A stretch of 64,000 nt of DNA from Clostridia bacterium. Lineage in GTDB: Bacteria > Bacillota > Clostridia > Oscillospirales > Acutalibacteraceae. The notes beneath the pieces were generated by a model. The model was not told the DNA's origin, did not search any database, and was given only the letters and a program-made list of their open reading frames with translations. The position numbers were made by a program, and so were the translations under genes. Of this stretch, positions 8,198 to 17,187 are shown piece after piece; positions within the stretch are counted from its first letter, which is position 1; every line of letters starts with the position of its first letter. Location: contig JAKSQK010000001.1 of assembly GCA_024404145.1 (NCBI GenBank), forward strand, positions 62,001 to 126,000, in the 5' to 3' direction.

Positions 8198-9961
8198 ATG
8201 AAGATTATTTATAAGGACGGAACAGTTACAGAATGTCCCGCCGATTTAGAGTTGGAGGTTATCCGCCATAGCGCAGCGCATATTATGGCACAGGCGATAA
8301 AGCGCCTTTATCCCGAAGCCGATTTCGGTTACGGCCCCGCAACCGAAAAGGGATTTTATTATGATGTTGATTTGGGCGATATAAAACTTACCGACGAAGA
8401 TTTGCTTAATATTGAAGCCGAGATGAAGAAAATCGTCAAGGAAAACCTTCCCATTAAGCCCTTCATTTTGGATAGAGAAGAAGCTATCAAATTGATGACC
8501 GAGCGAAATGCCAAATATAAGGTTGAACATATAGGCGATTTGCCCGAAGATGCCGAAATCAGTTTTTATCAGCAGGGCGAATACATAGATATGTGTACCG
8601 GACCGCATCTTTGTTATACAAAGGCGCTTAAAGCATTTAAGGTTACAAAGCAGTCGGGCGCATATTGGAAAAACGATAAAGATAATAAAATGCTTACCCG
8701 CATAAACGGTATTGCTTTCAGAACTCAGGACGAACTTGATGAATATATCAAACTTATGGAAGAAGCAGAGCGCCGAGACCATAGAAAAATCGGAAAAGAG
8801 ATGGAACTCTTTATGCTTTGCGACGAGGGTCCGGGATTCCCGTTCTTCCTTCCAAACGGTATGCTTCTTAAAAATGCGCTTATTGATTATTGGCGTGAAA
8901 TCCATACAAAAGCGAATTATGTTGAGGTTTCAACCCCGCTTATTATGAATCGTCATTTATGGGAAACTTCGGGGCATTGGGACCATTATAAGGACAATAT
9001 GTATTCAACAAAAATTGATGACGAAGACTATTGTATTAAGCCGATGAACTGTCCGGGCGGTGTTATGGTATACCGTTCAAAACCGCATAGTTACCGTGAA
9101 TTGCCTTTAAGAGTCGGCGAATTGGGTCTTGTTCATCGTCATGAATTAAAAGGCGCTTTGCACGGTCTTTTCCGTGTTCGCTGTTTTACTCAGGATGATG
9201 CCCATATCTTTATGACAAGAGAGCAGATAACCGATGAAATAATAAGCGTTGTTGACCTTATAAATCAGGTTTATTCAAAGTTCGGCTTTGAATATTTTGT
9301 TGAACTTTCAACAAGACCTGAGGACAGTATGGGAAGCGACGAGGACTGGGAGGCAGCAACAAACGGTCTTAAATCCGCCCTTGAAAAAATCGGTCTTCCG
9401 TATATCATAAACGAAGGCGACGGCGCTTTCTACGGTCCTAAAATCGACTTCCATTTAAGAGATTCAATAGGCAGAACATGGCAATGCGGAACAATTCAGC
9501 TTGATTTCCAGATGCCCATAAACTTCGGCCTTGAATATGCTTGTGAAGACGGTACGAAGAAACGCCCGATAATGATTCACCGTGTTTGCTACGGCTCAAT
9601 AGAGAGATTTATAGGTATTTTAACCGAGCATTTTGCAGGAAAATTCCCCGTATGGCTTTCGCCCATGCAGGTTAAGGTTTTAACTTTGCCGGGTCTTGAT
9701 GAGAGTTATGCTGCCGATGTTTTCGAAAAACTCAGAGCGAACGGAATAAGAGCAGAATTTGATAACCGTAACGAAAAGATAGGTTATAAAGTTCGTGAAG
9801 CCCGTCAGGTTAATCGTGTTCCGTATATGATTATTATCGGCAAAAAGGAAATGGAAGAGGGAACTGTTTCGGTAAGAGACCGTGATACCGACCAAACAAC
9901 AACAATGAAATTTGAAGAATTCCTTAGTAAGATAACCGAGGAAATAAAGGACAGAGCATAA
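8198..9961 (+). CDS. thrS: threonyl-tRNA synthetase lacking the TGS domain
   Basis: Charges tRNA-Thr. The protein is 587 residues against about 640 in E. coli, because the N-terminal TGS domain is replaced by about 20 residues. The N2 editing domain is intact: HxxxH as HSAAH at residues 24-28, and DMCTGPH. The class II core shows MNCPGG with the zinc cysteine, VRCFTQDDAHIF of motif 2, and MIHRVCYGSIERF of motif 3; the C-terminal anticodon domain follows (NEKIGYKVREA). AGAGGGA lies before the ATG, and no earlier in-frame start exists between promoter and gene. The TGS-less form appears to be a natural subfamily. Confidence 0.93.
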   Translation: MKIIYKDGTVTECPADLELEVIRHSAAHIMAQAIKRLYPEADFGYGPATEKGFYYDVDLGDIKLTDEDLLNIEAEMKKIVKENLPIKPFILDREEAIKLMTERNAKYKVEHIGDLPEDAEISFYQQGEYIDMCTGPHLCYTKALKAFKVTKQSGAYWKNDKDNKMLTRINGIAFRTQDELDEYIKLMEEAERRDHRKIGKEMELFMLCDEGPGFPFFLPNGMLLKNALIDYWREIHTKANYVEVSTPLIMNRHLWETSGHWDHYKDNMYSTKIDDEDYCIKPMNCPGGVMVYRSKPHSYRELPLRVGELGLVHRHELKGALHGLFRVRCFTQDDAHIFMTREQITDEIISVVDLINQVYSKFGFEYFVELSTRPEDSMGSDEDWEAATNGLKSALEKIGLPYIINEGDGAFYGPKIDFHLRDSIGRTWQCGTIQLDFQMPINFGLEYACEDGTKKRPIMIHRVCYGSIERFIGILTEHFAGKFPVWLSPMQVKVLTLPGLDESYAADVFEKLRANGIRAEFDNRNEKIGYKVREARQVNRVPYMIIIGKKEMEEGTVSVRDRDTDQTTTMKFEEFLSKITEEIKDRA

Positions 9962-9964
9962 TTA

Positions 9965-9992
9965 AAAGGGCGGTTTTCCGCCCTTTAATTTT
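9965..9992 (+). terminator. hairpin after thrS
   Basis: Perfect 9-bp stem (AAAGGGCGG/CCGCCCTTT) with a TTTT loop, followed by AATTTT. The T-tract is short, so termination may be partial and the methyltransferase gene may be read through. Confidence 0.65.
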
Positions 9993-10003
9993 AGGTGTGT
10001 TTT

Positions 10004-10744
10004 ATGTACGAAAACTTCTTTGATATTTATGATAAACTTATGTTTGATGCCGACTATGAAAAAAGAGCGGAATATGTTTTGTCGCTTTTTTGTAAATACG
10101 ATAAAAAGCCGTCTTTAATGCTTGATTTATGTTGCGGAACGGGTAATTTTTCGTCGCTTTTCGCTAAGAACGGCATTGAAATTATCGGTGTTGATGTTTC
10201 GCAAGAGATGTTATCTGTAGCAAAACAAAAGGCGAGTAAACAAGGCGAGGACATATTATATCTTTGCCAAAATGCAACCGAGCTCGACCTATACGGAACG
10301 GTTGACGGCGCCGTCTGCCTTATGGACAGTCTTAATCATATTACCGATTATGAAGACTTTTGCAAAGCGGTTGCCAATGTTTCGCTTTTCCTCGAAAAAG
10401 ACAGACTTTTTATTTTTGATTTGAATACAGTTTATAAAGCCGAAAAAATTCTCGGAAACAATACTTTTGTTTCGGAAGAAGAGGGGATTTTCCTTTCTTG
10501 GGTAAATGAGTACGATAATACGGCAAAAACCAACAATATTTACCTCGATATTTTTTCCGAAAACAGCGACGGAACTTATACGAGAACAAGCGAGAATATA
10601 ACCGAGAGAGCGTATGATGAAATGCAGATAGAACAGGCGCTCAGTAAGGCAGGTCTTAAAATTCTGGCAGTTCTTGATGATATGAAAAAAACACCCCCGA
10701 CCAAAGATAGCCAAAGGGTGTTTTACATAACCAAAAAATTATAA
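10004..10744 (+). CDS. class I SAM-dependent methyltransferase
   Basis: A 246-residue Rossmann-fold methyltransferase. The SAM site is LMLDLCCGTGNFSSLF (motif I, about residues 39-54), followed by IIGVDVSQEML with the acidic ribose-binding residue and CLMDSLNHI of the later motif. The substrate cannot be read; such proteins often sit near tRNA synthetase genes with unclear roles. ATG at 10004 is preferred over a GTG at 9995, which falls in the ribosome-binding site AGGTG. Its last six bases overlap the end of the convergent aroB. Confidence 0.8.
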   Translation: MYENFFDIYDKLMFDADYEKRAEYVLSLFCKYDKKPSLMLDLCCGTGNFSSLFAKNGIEIIGVDVSQEMLSVAKQKASKQGEDILYLCQNATELDLYGTVDGAVCLMDSLNHITDYEDFCKAVANVSLFLEKDRLFIFDLNTVYKAEKILGNNTFVSEEEGIFLSWVNEYDNTAKTNNIYLDIFSENSDGTYTRTSENITERAYDEMQIEQALSKAGLKILAVLDDMKKTPPTKDSQRVFYITKKL

Positions 10745-11782
10745 TAGGTCAATAAGACTTGAAGCATCGAGTTTAACCTCTTTGCAATTTCCCAACCTTT
10801 CGGGCAGTAAGAAAACTATCTTGCTGTCCTTATTTTTTTTGTCTTTAAGACAGGCGTTTGCAAAGTCTTTTTTATCATAATCAACAAAAAAGAAGTTGTT
10901 GCATTTTTTAACCGAGTTTTCGATAGTTTCTGCCGTTTTTTCATCGCAAATTCCGAGTTTGAGGGCGATTTTCGATTCAATAACAAGCCCCATTGAAACG
11001 GCTTTTCCGTGCGGTACGGTATAATGGCTTAAAATTTCTATGGCATGAGCCGCAGTATGACCGGCATTTAATGTATTTCTTATACCGTCTTTATCAAATT
11101 CATCTTGCTTAACTATATCGTTTTTAAGAAAAAGACAGTCGCTGATGATTTCTTCAAGATTTTCTTTAACCGTGCCGTTTAATATAAAATCGGTTGCTTT
11201 AAGTTTTTTGATAACCGAATATTTTATTACCTCGCCCATACCTTCCGAGAAAATATCCTCGGGAAGATTTGCTATTATATCGGTATCTATGATAACGAGA
11301 GAAGGTTGCTTAAATACACCAACCGAATTTTTCCCGTTTTTAAGGTTAACGGCGGTTTTTCCGCCAACCGAAGAATCAACCGCCGAAAGAAGAGTTGTAG
11401 GAATTTGAATGACATTTACACCACGCATAAAAAGGGCTGCCGCAAGACCGGTTATATCGCCTACAACCCCACCGCCCAGCGCCAAAAACAAATCATTTCG
11501 GCGAAAACCGTTTTCGAGAGCAAACTCCAAAATATCAGACAGAGTTTTAATATTTTTTGATTTTTCGCCGTTTTCGAAAGCAAATTTTTTGGCAAAAAAT
11601 CCGTTATCTTCCAAATTTTTAATCAGAGATTTGCCATAGAGAGAATTTACCGTATCGTCGGTTATAACTAAAACCCGTTTTGTTTCGCAAAAGGGCATAA
11701 TAAGACGGGGAACATCTTTTATTATTCCTTTTTCGATTAGTATTTCATATTTTTCTTTTGTTTGTACAGATATTTTTCTCAT
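10739..11782 (-). CDS. aroB: 3-dehydroquinate synthase
   Basis: Second step of the shikimate pathway: DAHP to 3-dehydroquinate, using NAD and a divalent metal. The 347-residue protein shows GGGVVGDITGLAAALFMRG, IPTTLLSAVDSSVGGKT and the metal-site stretch EVIKYS, plus NAGHTAAHAIE with metal-binding His. The start at 11782 has AAAAGGAG 8 bases upstream and lies downstream of its own promoter, so a longer reading from 11833 is rejected. It stands alone rather than in an aro operon, and no other shikimate gene is in this window. Confidence 0.95.
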   Translation of the reverse strand: MRKISVQTKEKYEILIEKGIIKDVPRLIMPFCETKRVLVITDDTVNSLYGKSLIKNLEDNGFFAKKFAFENGEKSKNIKTLSDILEFALENGFRRNDLFLALGGGVVGDITGLAAALFMRGVNVIQIPTTLLSAVDSSVGGKTAVNLKNGKNSVGVFKQPSLVIIDTDIIANLPEDIFSEGMGEVIKYSVIKKLKATDFILNGTVKENLEEIISDCLFLKNDIVKQDEFDKDGIRNTLNAGHTAAHAIEILSHYTVPHGKAVSMGLVIESKIALKLGICDEKTAETIENSVKKCNNFFFVDYDKKDFANACLKDKKNKDSKIVFLLPERLGNCKEVKLDASSLIDLL

Positions 11783-11804
11783 TTGCTTTTCTCCTTTTAA
11801 TGTA

Positions 11805-11833
11805 ATTATAGTTAAATATGCGCTTTCCGTCAA
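11805..11833 (-). promoter_or_regulatory. SigA promoter for aroB
   Basis: On the minus strand TTGACG (11828-11833) and TATAAT (11805-11810) with a 17-base spacer. It is back to back with the plus-strand promoter at 11842. Confidence 0.75.
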
Positions 11834-11841
11834 TAAAAAAC

Positions 11842-11870
11842 TTGAAATAAGGGTAGTTTTGATGTATAAT
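11842..11870 (+). promoter_or_regulatory. SigA promoter for the NlpC/P60-like gene
   Basis: TTGAAA at 11842-11847 and TATAAT at 11865-11870 with a 17-base spacer. Confidence 0.75.
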
Positions 11871-11906
11871 GAATTTAATATAATTTAAGTTTTTGGAGGT
11901 ATGATT

Positions 11907-12962
11907 TTGGATAGATTTTCTGATATTGTTCGTCTTGTTTTAAGATGGATTTTTGAGTTTGCAGAGAATAGGAAAAAAATAATTGTCGGCAGCGTTAGTT
12001 TATTACTTGCTTTCGTGCTTTCGCTAACCTTTATCCCGTATAATAATGTGCGCAAGGCAGACAATGCTCAACAAAAAAATTCCGAGTCGAATTTTGTCGG
12101 CGCCGCCGATAAAGATGATTCGGGCGAGGTTCTTAATTTAGCAACAAAAACCACAACCAAGAAAACCACAACCAAGAAAACTACAACCAAGAAAACTACA
12201 ACTAAGAAAACTACAACTAAGAAAACTACAAAACCTAAAACAAAAACGATTAAAATATCGAGCAGTAAAAATACGATTAAGGTTGTTGTAGGCGGTAAAA
12301 AGAACAAAAGCATTGAAGATAACGATTTTCTTGATGCGCTTACCTATACGGGATATAATCTTAAAAAGCACCGTAAAGACGGCATGATGTGGAAATATGT
12401 TTTATGTGCCGATAAGCCGAGAAGGAAATGGCTTTCAAAGATAACCTACGGCGGCGGTTGCTCAGGTTATGAAAAAACATCGAGCGGAAAGCCGAATATC
12501 GCAAGATTTCAAAAAGGCGGACTCGTTTGCGCTTCTTATGCAACCTATGTTTACTTCAATTATCTACCTAATGTTGTAGGTATAAAAACTTCTTATCTGC
12601 CTAAACCTGCAAAGTCTTACGATGCAAACTCATGGTATATTGCGGGACAAAAGTGGGTTAAAAAAGGTTATTCGAGATATATAAAATTTACTGCAAAATC
12701 AAAAGGAACCAGAACGGTTTTCAAGCCGAAAGAATCCATTCCGATAGGTTCGCTTATGCTTTTAACCGACTTTAAGAAGAGAAACAACCATTGTACGCAT
12801 ATATGCCTTTATGCCGGATATAAAAACGGATACCACTGGGTAACTCATGTCGGCAATTCCAACGGACCGGAGTTTTGTGCGATGGAAAGAATGAGCTGCG
12901 GTCCCGACCCGCAGTGGCCGTTAAAGATTATCACAACGCCTAAGGGCATTGTAAAGAAATAG
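11907..12962 (+). CDS. membrane-anchored NlpC/P60-like cell-wall protein with TTKK linker
   Basis: A 351-residue secreted or anchored protein. It has an N-terminal membrane helix (about residues 28-46), a Thr/Lys linker of five tandem TTTKK units (near residues 81-108), and a C-terminal domain resembling NlpC/P60 or CHAP cysteine peptidases: LVCASYATYVYFNYLP with the likely nucleophile Cys, and HICLYAGYKNGYHWVTHVGN with the likely His. It probably cleaves peptidoglycan stem peptides outside the membrane. TTG at 11907 is preferred because GGAGG abuts the ATG at 11901 with only one base between. The fold assignment is moderate; the positive linker may bind the wall. Confidence 0.6.
   Translation: MDRFSDIVRLVLRWIFEFAENRKKIIVGSVSLLLAFVLSLTFIPYNNVRKADNAQQKNSESNFVGAADKDDSGEVLNLATKTTTKKTTTKKTTTKKTTTKKTTTKKTTKPKTKTIKISSSKNTIKVVVGGKKNKSIEDNDFLDALTYTGYNLKKHRKDGMMWKYVLCADKPRRKWLSKITYGGGCSGYEKTSSGKPNIARFQKGGLVCASYATYVYFNYLPNVVGIKTSYLPKPAKSYDANSWYIAGQKWVKKGYSRYIKFTAKSKGTRTVFKPKESIPIGSLMLLTDFKKRNNHCTHICLYAGYKNGYHWVTHVGNSNGPEFCAMERMSCGPDPQWPLKIITTPKGIVKK
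12147..12231 (+). repeat. tandem 15-bp repeat coding for the TTTKK linker
   Basis: Five full copies and one partial copy of a 15-base unit (AAAACCACAACCAAG with C/T changes), each coding KTTTK in frame. The unit length keeps the frame, so copy number can change without breaking the protein. Confidence 0.9.
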
Positions 12963-12981
12963 TATTTAAGGAGATAATTCT

Positions 12982-13464
12982 ATGGATACTCAATTGCTTA
13001 AACTTTTAGCAAAAAATGCCCGTTATTCAAACAAGGATTTGGCAACTATGCTTAATGTCAGCGAAGAGGAAATCAAAGCGAAGATTAAAGATTATGAGAA
13101 AAAAGGAATAATCTGCGGATATAAAGCGGTTATCGACTGGGATAAACTTGATGGCTCTATGGTTTCGGCAATAATTGAACTTAAAGTTGTTCCGAAGGCA
13201 GGTCTCGGTTTTGAAGATGTCGCACAGCAGATTTCGTATTTTAAGCAGGTTGAGTCGGTTTATCTCATGTCTGGTGCTTATGACCTTATCGTTATCGTAA
13301 AGGGCAAAACTCTTCAAGATGTTGCCCGATTTGTCGCAAGAGAACTTGCAACAATGGATTCTGTTACTTCTACGGCAACGCATTTTGTTATGAGGCGCTA
13401 TAAAGAACTTGATGTTGAATTTGTTATCGGTGAAAAAGACGGTAGGGGGCAGTTATTTATATGA
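12982..13464 (+). CDS. Lrp/AsnC-family transcriptional regulator
   Basis: A 160-residue feast/famine regulator. The N-terminal winged HTH (residues 1-50, NARYSNKDLATMLNVSEEEI) binds DNA; the C-terminal RAM domain (from about 60, MVSAIIELKVVP, then YLMSGAYDLIVIVKG) binds an amino acid and drives oligomerisation. Its stop overlaps the start of the aminotransferase gene by four bases (ATGA), so the two are translationally coupled. It likely controls this pair in response to the aminotransferase's amino acid; that link is inferred. TAAGGAG precedes the start. Confidence 0.9.
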   Translation: MDTQLLKLLAKNARYSNKDLATMLNVSEEEIKAKIKDYEKKGIICGYKAVIDWDKLDGSMVSAIIELKVVPKAGLGFEDVAQQISYFKQVESVYLMSGAYDLIVIVKGKTLQDVARFVARELATMDSVTSTATHFVMRRYKELDVEFVIGEKDGRGQLFI

Positions 13465-14636
13465 TGGATTATTCCAAAATATTAAATAAAACCGTTACCG
13501 AAATGAAGCCCTCGGGTATAAGAAAGTTTTTTGATATTGCCGCAACGATGGAAGATGTTATATCGTTAGGTGTTGGTGAGCCCGATTTTCAGACTCCATG
13601 GGAGGTCAGAAAAGCCGGAATAACATCTCTCGAAAGGGGAAAAACTAAATATACTTCCAACCGAGGTCTTGATGAACTTCGAAACGAAATTTCGAAGTAT
13701 ATGAAGAGAAAATGTAACATAAGTTATAATCCTTCGAGTGAAGTATTGGTAACGGTCGGCGGAAGCGAAGCGATAGATGCTGCAATTCGTGCTATTGTAT
13801 CTTACGGCGATGAAGTTATTATTCCTCAACCTTCCTATGTTTGTTATGAGCCGATAACCGAACTTGCCGGAGGCAAACCGGTTATTATCGAAACAAAGGC
13901 AGAAGATGATTTTAAGCTGACTAAAAAGCAACTTGCAGATGCCATAACCGATAAAACCAAGGTGTTGATTTTGCCATATCCCTGTAATCCTACGGGTGCA
14001 GTTATGGAAAGAAAAGACCTTGAAGATATCGCCGAAGTGCTCGACGGTACAAATATTATGGTAATTTCCGATGAGATTTATTCCGAACTCACCTTTACGG
14101 AAAGCGGTCATATTTCTCCTGCAAGTATTGACGGAATGTTTGAAAGAACTATTACCGTAAACGGTTTTTCCAAGGCATTTTCAATGACCGGTTGGCGGCT
14201 TGGTTATGCTTGTGGCCCCGAAGAAATAATGAGCCAAATCACTAAAATTCATCAGTATGCAATAATGTGCGCTCCAACAACTTCGCAATATGCGGCAACA
14301 TGGGCGCTTAAACATTGCGACGGTGATGTTTCGCATATGAGAAACGAATATAACCGCCGAAGAAGACTTATTACAAAGGGATTTAACGATATCGGCCTTA
14401 CCTGCCGTGAACCTCTTGGTGCGTTCTATGCATTTCCTTCAATAGAGTGTACGGGAATGTCGTCAGATGAGTTTTGCGAGAAGCTTTTAAGCGAATACCG
14501 TGTAGCAGTAGTTCCGGGAAATGCTTTCGGAAAAGGCGGAGAAGGTTTTTTCCGTGCTTCATATTGTTACAGTACCGAGCATATTTTAGAAGCGATAGAC
14601 CGTATAGATAGGTTTATAAAAAAGCATAAAGAGTAA
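13461..14636 (+). CDS. class I/II PLP-dependent aminotransferase
   Basis: A 391-residue fold-type I aminotransferase of the aspartate/aromatic group. Seen are SLGVGEPDFQTPWEVR, GGSEAIDAAIRAIV, PCNPTGAV, ISDEIYSELTF, and the PLP lysine in GFSKAFSMTGWRLGY. The C-terminal arginine that binds the substrate carboxylate lies in GEGFFRASYCYS. Its coupling to an Lrp-type regulator suggests a role in amino acid breakdown or balance. The exact substrate cannot be told by reading; the aro gene and indolepyruvate oxidoreductase nearby make aromatic amino acids one option. Confidence 0.88.
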   Translation: MMDYSKILNKTVTEMKPSGIRKFFDIAATMEDVISLGVGEPDFQTPWEVRKAGITSLERGKTKYTSNRGLDELRNEISKYMKRKCNISYNPSSEVLVTVGGSEAIDAAIRAIVSYGDEVIIPQPSYVCYEPITELAGGKPVIIETKAEDDFKLTKKQLADAITDKTKVLILPYPCNPTGAVMERKDLEDIAEVLDGTNIMVISDEIYSELTFTESGHISPASIDGMFERTITVNGFSKAFSMTGWRLGYACGPEEIMSQITKIHQYAIMCAPTTSQYAATWALKHCDGDVSHMRNEYNRRRRLITKGFNDIGLTCREPLGAFYAFPSIECTGMSSDEFCEKLLSEYRVAVVPGNAFGKGGEGFFRASYCYSTEHILEAIDRIDRFIKKHKE

Positions 14637-14675
14637 AGAGAGTTTAGCATTTTTAAGAAAGAAATGGTGATTTTT

Positions 14676-15245
14676 ATGAAAAAAGGTTTAATAGCTGTAA
14701 TCGCCGTTGTGGCGGTTATCATCGTTTTGATTATTTCGGTAATCGGCGGATACAACGGTATAGTTGAAAGTCAAGAAAATGTTGAAACGGCAAAATCCAA
14801 TATTTCAACTCAACTTCAAAGAAGAGCCGATTTAATTCCGAATTTCGTTGAAACGGTAAAGAGTTATAAAGACTATGAAAGCCAAACTTATAAAGATGTA
14901 ACGGCGGCTCGTTCGGCAGTTGCCGCCGCCAATACAACAAAGGAACAGCAACAAGCATCTGAGCAACTCGATAAAGCCATTTCGGTTTGGGTAAATGCCG
15001 TAACCGAAAATTATCCCGACCTTAAAGCAAGTGAACAGTACAGAGCTTTGCAAGACGAACTTTCGGGCACCGAAAATCGTGTTTTAGTTGCAAGAAAAGA
15101 TTATAATGAATCCGCAAAAAAATATAATACAATGATAAGAAAATTTCCGAAAAATATTTTAAGCGGAATTTTCGGCTTCGAAAAATATGATTATTTTGAA
15201 AATGATGCCTCGGCAGAATCGGTGCCAAAGGTTTCGTTTGATTGA
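14676..15245 (+). CDS. LemA family protein
   Basis: A 189-residue LemA protein with one N-terminal transmembrane helix (residues 4-24) and a helical bundle outside the membrane. The family pattern is clear: QLQRRADLIPNFVETVKSY, then SGTENRVLVARKDYNE and a conserved FPKNILSGIFGF near the end. Function is unknown; LemA genes very often sit beside TPM-domain genes, as here. ATG at 14676 follows AATGGTGA at a proper distance; an earlier ATG at 14664 lies in that site and is rejected. The next gene overlaps its stop. Confidence 0.9.
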   Translation: MKKGLIAVIAVVAVIIVLIISVIGGYNGIVESQENVETAKSNISTQLQRRADLIPNFVETVKSYKDYESQTYKDVTAARSAVAAANTTKEQQQASEQLDKAISVWVNAVTENYPDLKASEQYRALQDELSGTENRVLVARKDYNESAKKYNTMIRKFPKNILSGIFGFEKYDYFENDASAESVPKVSFD

Positions 15246-16042
15246 TTTATATGAGTAGGATAAAAAGACTTTTATCGCTTGTTTTAGCCGTTTTAACTGT
15301 TTTTTCGCTTATTTGCCTTACGGGTTGCGAAGCGCAGAAAAAGTTAGAGCCAACAAAAAAACTTTTCGTAAACGACTTTGCCGATGTTATTGATGAAGCC
15401 GATGAAAATACTATCTGCGAACTCGGTGCGGCTCTCAAAGAAAAAACAACGGCAGAAGCCGTTATTGTTGCGATAGAATCTACCGACGGCGAAGAAATTT
15501 CCGATTATGCGCTTAACCTCGGAAGAGAATGGGGCATAGGCGATAAGGATAAAAACAACGGTGTTTTAATTCTTCTTGCAAGTGAAGACAGAAATGTTTA
15601 TATAGCTGTAGGCGATGGATTAGGCGGTGCGCTGCCCGACAGTAAAACCGGAAGAATACTTGATTATTATGCCCTGCCGTATTTTGAGGACGACAGTTTT
15701 TCTTTGGGACTTCTCGAAACATATAAGGCAGTAGCAAACGAAATTTATGTTGAATACGGTTTGGAGCCGGGCGAGGGCTATATCCCCGCCGACCAATTAA
15801 AAGAAAAAAGCGAAGAAACAACCGATGTTAAAACGGTTGTTGTTTCTTGGATAATTCTTTTGGCCATAGTAATCGTTTATATGCTTATTTTCAGAAGAAG
15901 AGGAATTATGTTTGTGCCGTTTGGCGGTGGATTCAGAGGCGGCGGTTTCGGCGGCTTCGGAGGAGGTTCCTCGGGCGGTTTCGGCGGCGGAAGTTTCGGC
16001 GGCGGAAGTTTCGGCGGCGGCGGAGCCGGAAGAAGTTTTTAA
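15242..16042 (+). CDS. TPM domain protein (YgcG-type) with Gly-rich tail
   Basis: A 266-residue envelope protein. A signal peptide ends in a lipobox-like LTGC (near residue 28), so it may be a lipoprotein. The TPM domain (about 40-185) shows FVNDFADVIDE, LGREWGIGDKDKNNGVLIL and YIAVGDGLGGALPD. A transmembrane helix at about 200-218 is followed by a tail of FGGG repeats ending RSF. Partnered with LemA; some TPM proteins have phosphatase activity, but the role here is unknown. TTG at 15242 overlaps the lemA stop and has AAAGG at proper spacing; ATG at 15251 is the alternative. Confidence 0.85.
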   Translation: MIYMSRIKRLLSLVLAVLTVFSLICLTGCEAQKKLEPTKKLFVNDFADVIDEADENTICELGAALKEKTTAEAVIVAIESTDGEEISDYALNLGREWGIGDKDKNNGVLILLASEDRNVYIAVGDGLGGALPDSKTGRILDYYALPYFEDDSFSLGLLETYKAVANEIYVEYGLEPGEGYIPADQLKEKSEETTDVKTVVVSWIILLAIVIVYMLIFRRRGIMFVPFGGGFRGGGFGGFGGGSSGGFGGGSFGGGSFGGGGAGRSF

Positions 16043-16059
16043 GATAAAGGATATTTTTA

Positions 16060-17175
16060 ATGCAAGAAAACAAAAAAGATTATGAAGACTATTTTCGTGC
16101 GATAGAAAAAGATATCTCAAAAGAATTTGATAAAAATTATTCTCAAAAAACAAATTCAAACCTTGAAAAAAGTATTCCAAAAGGAAAAGAACGAAGAAAG
16201 ATAAATGTTAAAGCAGTTTTGATTTTTGCTCTGGCAATTTTCTTTACTGTCCTTATAATTATCAGCATTGTTAAATTGATATCCGCTTTTCAAGCCAAAG
16301 AGCCAACGGTTAAAAAAGAAACAAAAATTGTAAAAACCGAAGAGCAGGAACAGAAAGAAACAATAGAAGATTTTTTGCTTTCGTTTTCGGGAAAGGAAGA
16401 AACTGTTGACAGTTCGGTCAACAGCAAATCCGTTATTTTTGTTGATGACGAAAGCGGAAATGTTATCGCTTCAAGAAACCCGCAAAAGAGAATGTTTCCT
16501 GCCTCAACAACTAAGATTATGACACTTTTGGTGGCGGTAGAAAATATAACGGATTTTGACAATACTTTTACCATGACATATACTATTACCGACCCGTTGT
16601 ACCGTGCCGGTGCAACGGTTGCCGGTTTTTCGTCGGGCGAAGTTCTTAATATGTACGACCTGATTTACGGTACGATACTTCCTTCGGGTGGCGATGCGGC
16701 AATAGCTCTTGCCGAAAAGATAGCCGGAAGCGAAAAAAATTTCGTTAATCTTATGAATGAAAAGGTAAAGGAACTCGGCCTTAAAGATACGCATTTTTCA
16801 AACTGTACGGGTCTTTATGATATAAATAATTATACAACTTGCGAAGATTTGGCTGTTATTTTGAGGGCGGCTATGAGGAATAATCTTTGTAAAACCGTTT
16901 TGGCAAAGCAGGAATATACTACTTCCAAAACAAAACAACACCCCGATGGTATCTTACTTCAAAATACTTTATTCAAGTATATGTACGGAACGGAGCCGAA
17001 AGGCGCAACCATCGTGGGCGGAAAAACGGGATTTATAAACGAATCTGGTTATTGCATTGCATCGTTTGGAGAAAACAATTACGGAAAAACTTTCGTTTGT
17101 ATAACTTTAAGCGGCGATTCGAGATGGCCTGCCGTTTATGATCAAATAAATTTATATACAAAATATGCAAAGTGA
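16060..17175 (+). CDS. serine-type D-Ala-D-Ala carboxypeptidase (DacF-like, S11)
   Basis: A 371-residue penicillin-binding protein that trims the last D-Ala from peptidoglycan stem peptides. It has a 50-residue cytoplasmic head, a membrane helix (51-72), then the S11 domain. Catalytic motifs are seen: SxxK as STTK (149-152), SGG (about 212, in place of the usual SGN), and KTG (about 324, GGKTGFINESG). The unusual membrane anchor at the N-terminus, instead of a cleaved signal peptide and C-terminal helix, suggests it stays bound. It follows the LemA/TPM pair by 17 bases and may share their transcript. Confidence 0.88.
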   Translation: MQENKKDYEDYFRAIEKDISKEFDKNYSQKTNSNLEKSIPKGKERRKINVKAVLIFALAIFFTVLIIISIVKLISAFQAKEPTVKKETKIVKTEEQEQKETIEDFLLSFSGKEETVDSSVNSKSVIFVDDESGNVIASRNPQKRMFPASTTKIMTLLVAVENITDFDNTFTMTYTITDPLYRAGATVAGFSSGEVLNMYDLIYGTILPSGGDAAIALAEKIAGSEKNFVNLMNEKVKELGLKDTHFSNCTGLYDINNYTTCEDLAVILRAAMRNNLCKTVLAKQEYTTSKTKQHPDGILLQNTLFKYMYGTEPKGATIVGGKTGFINESGYCIASFGENNYGKTFVCITLSGDSRWPAVYDQINLYTKYAK

Positions 17176-17187
17176 GGAAATTAAATT

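Noticed and set aside
8246-8905. Long reverse-strand ORF inside thrS
   Set aside because: It is antisense to a clear gene, has no recognisable domain and arises from codon bias.
12147-12231. CRISPR-like array
   Set aside because: Repeats are 15 bases, adjacent without spacers and in frame with a protein.
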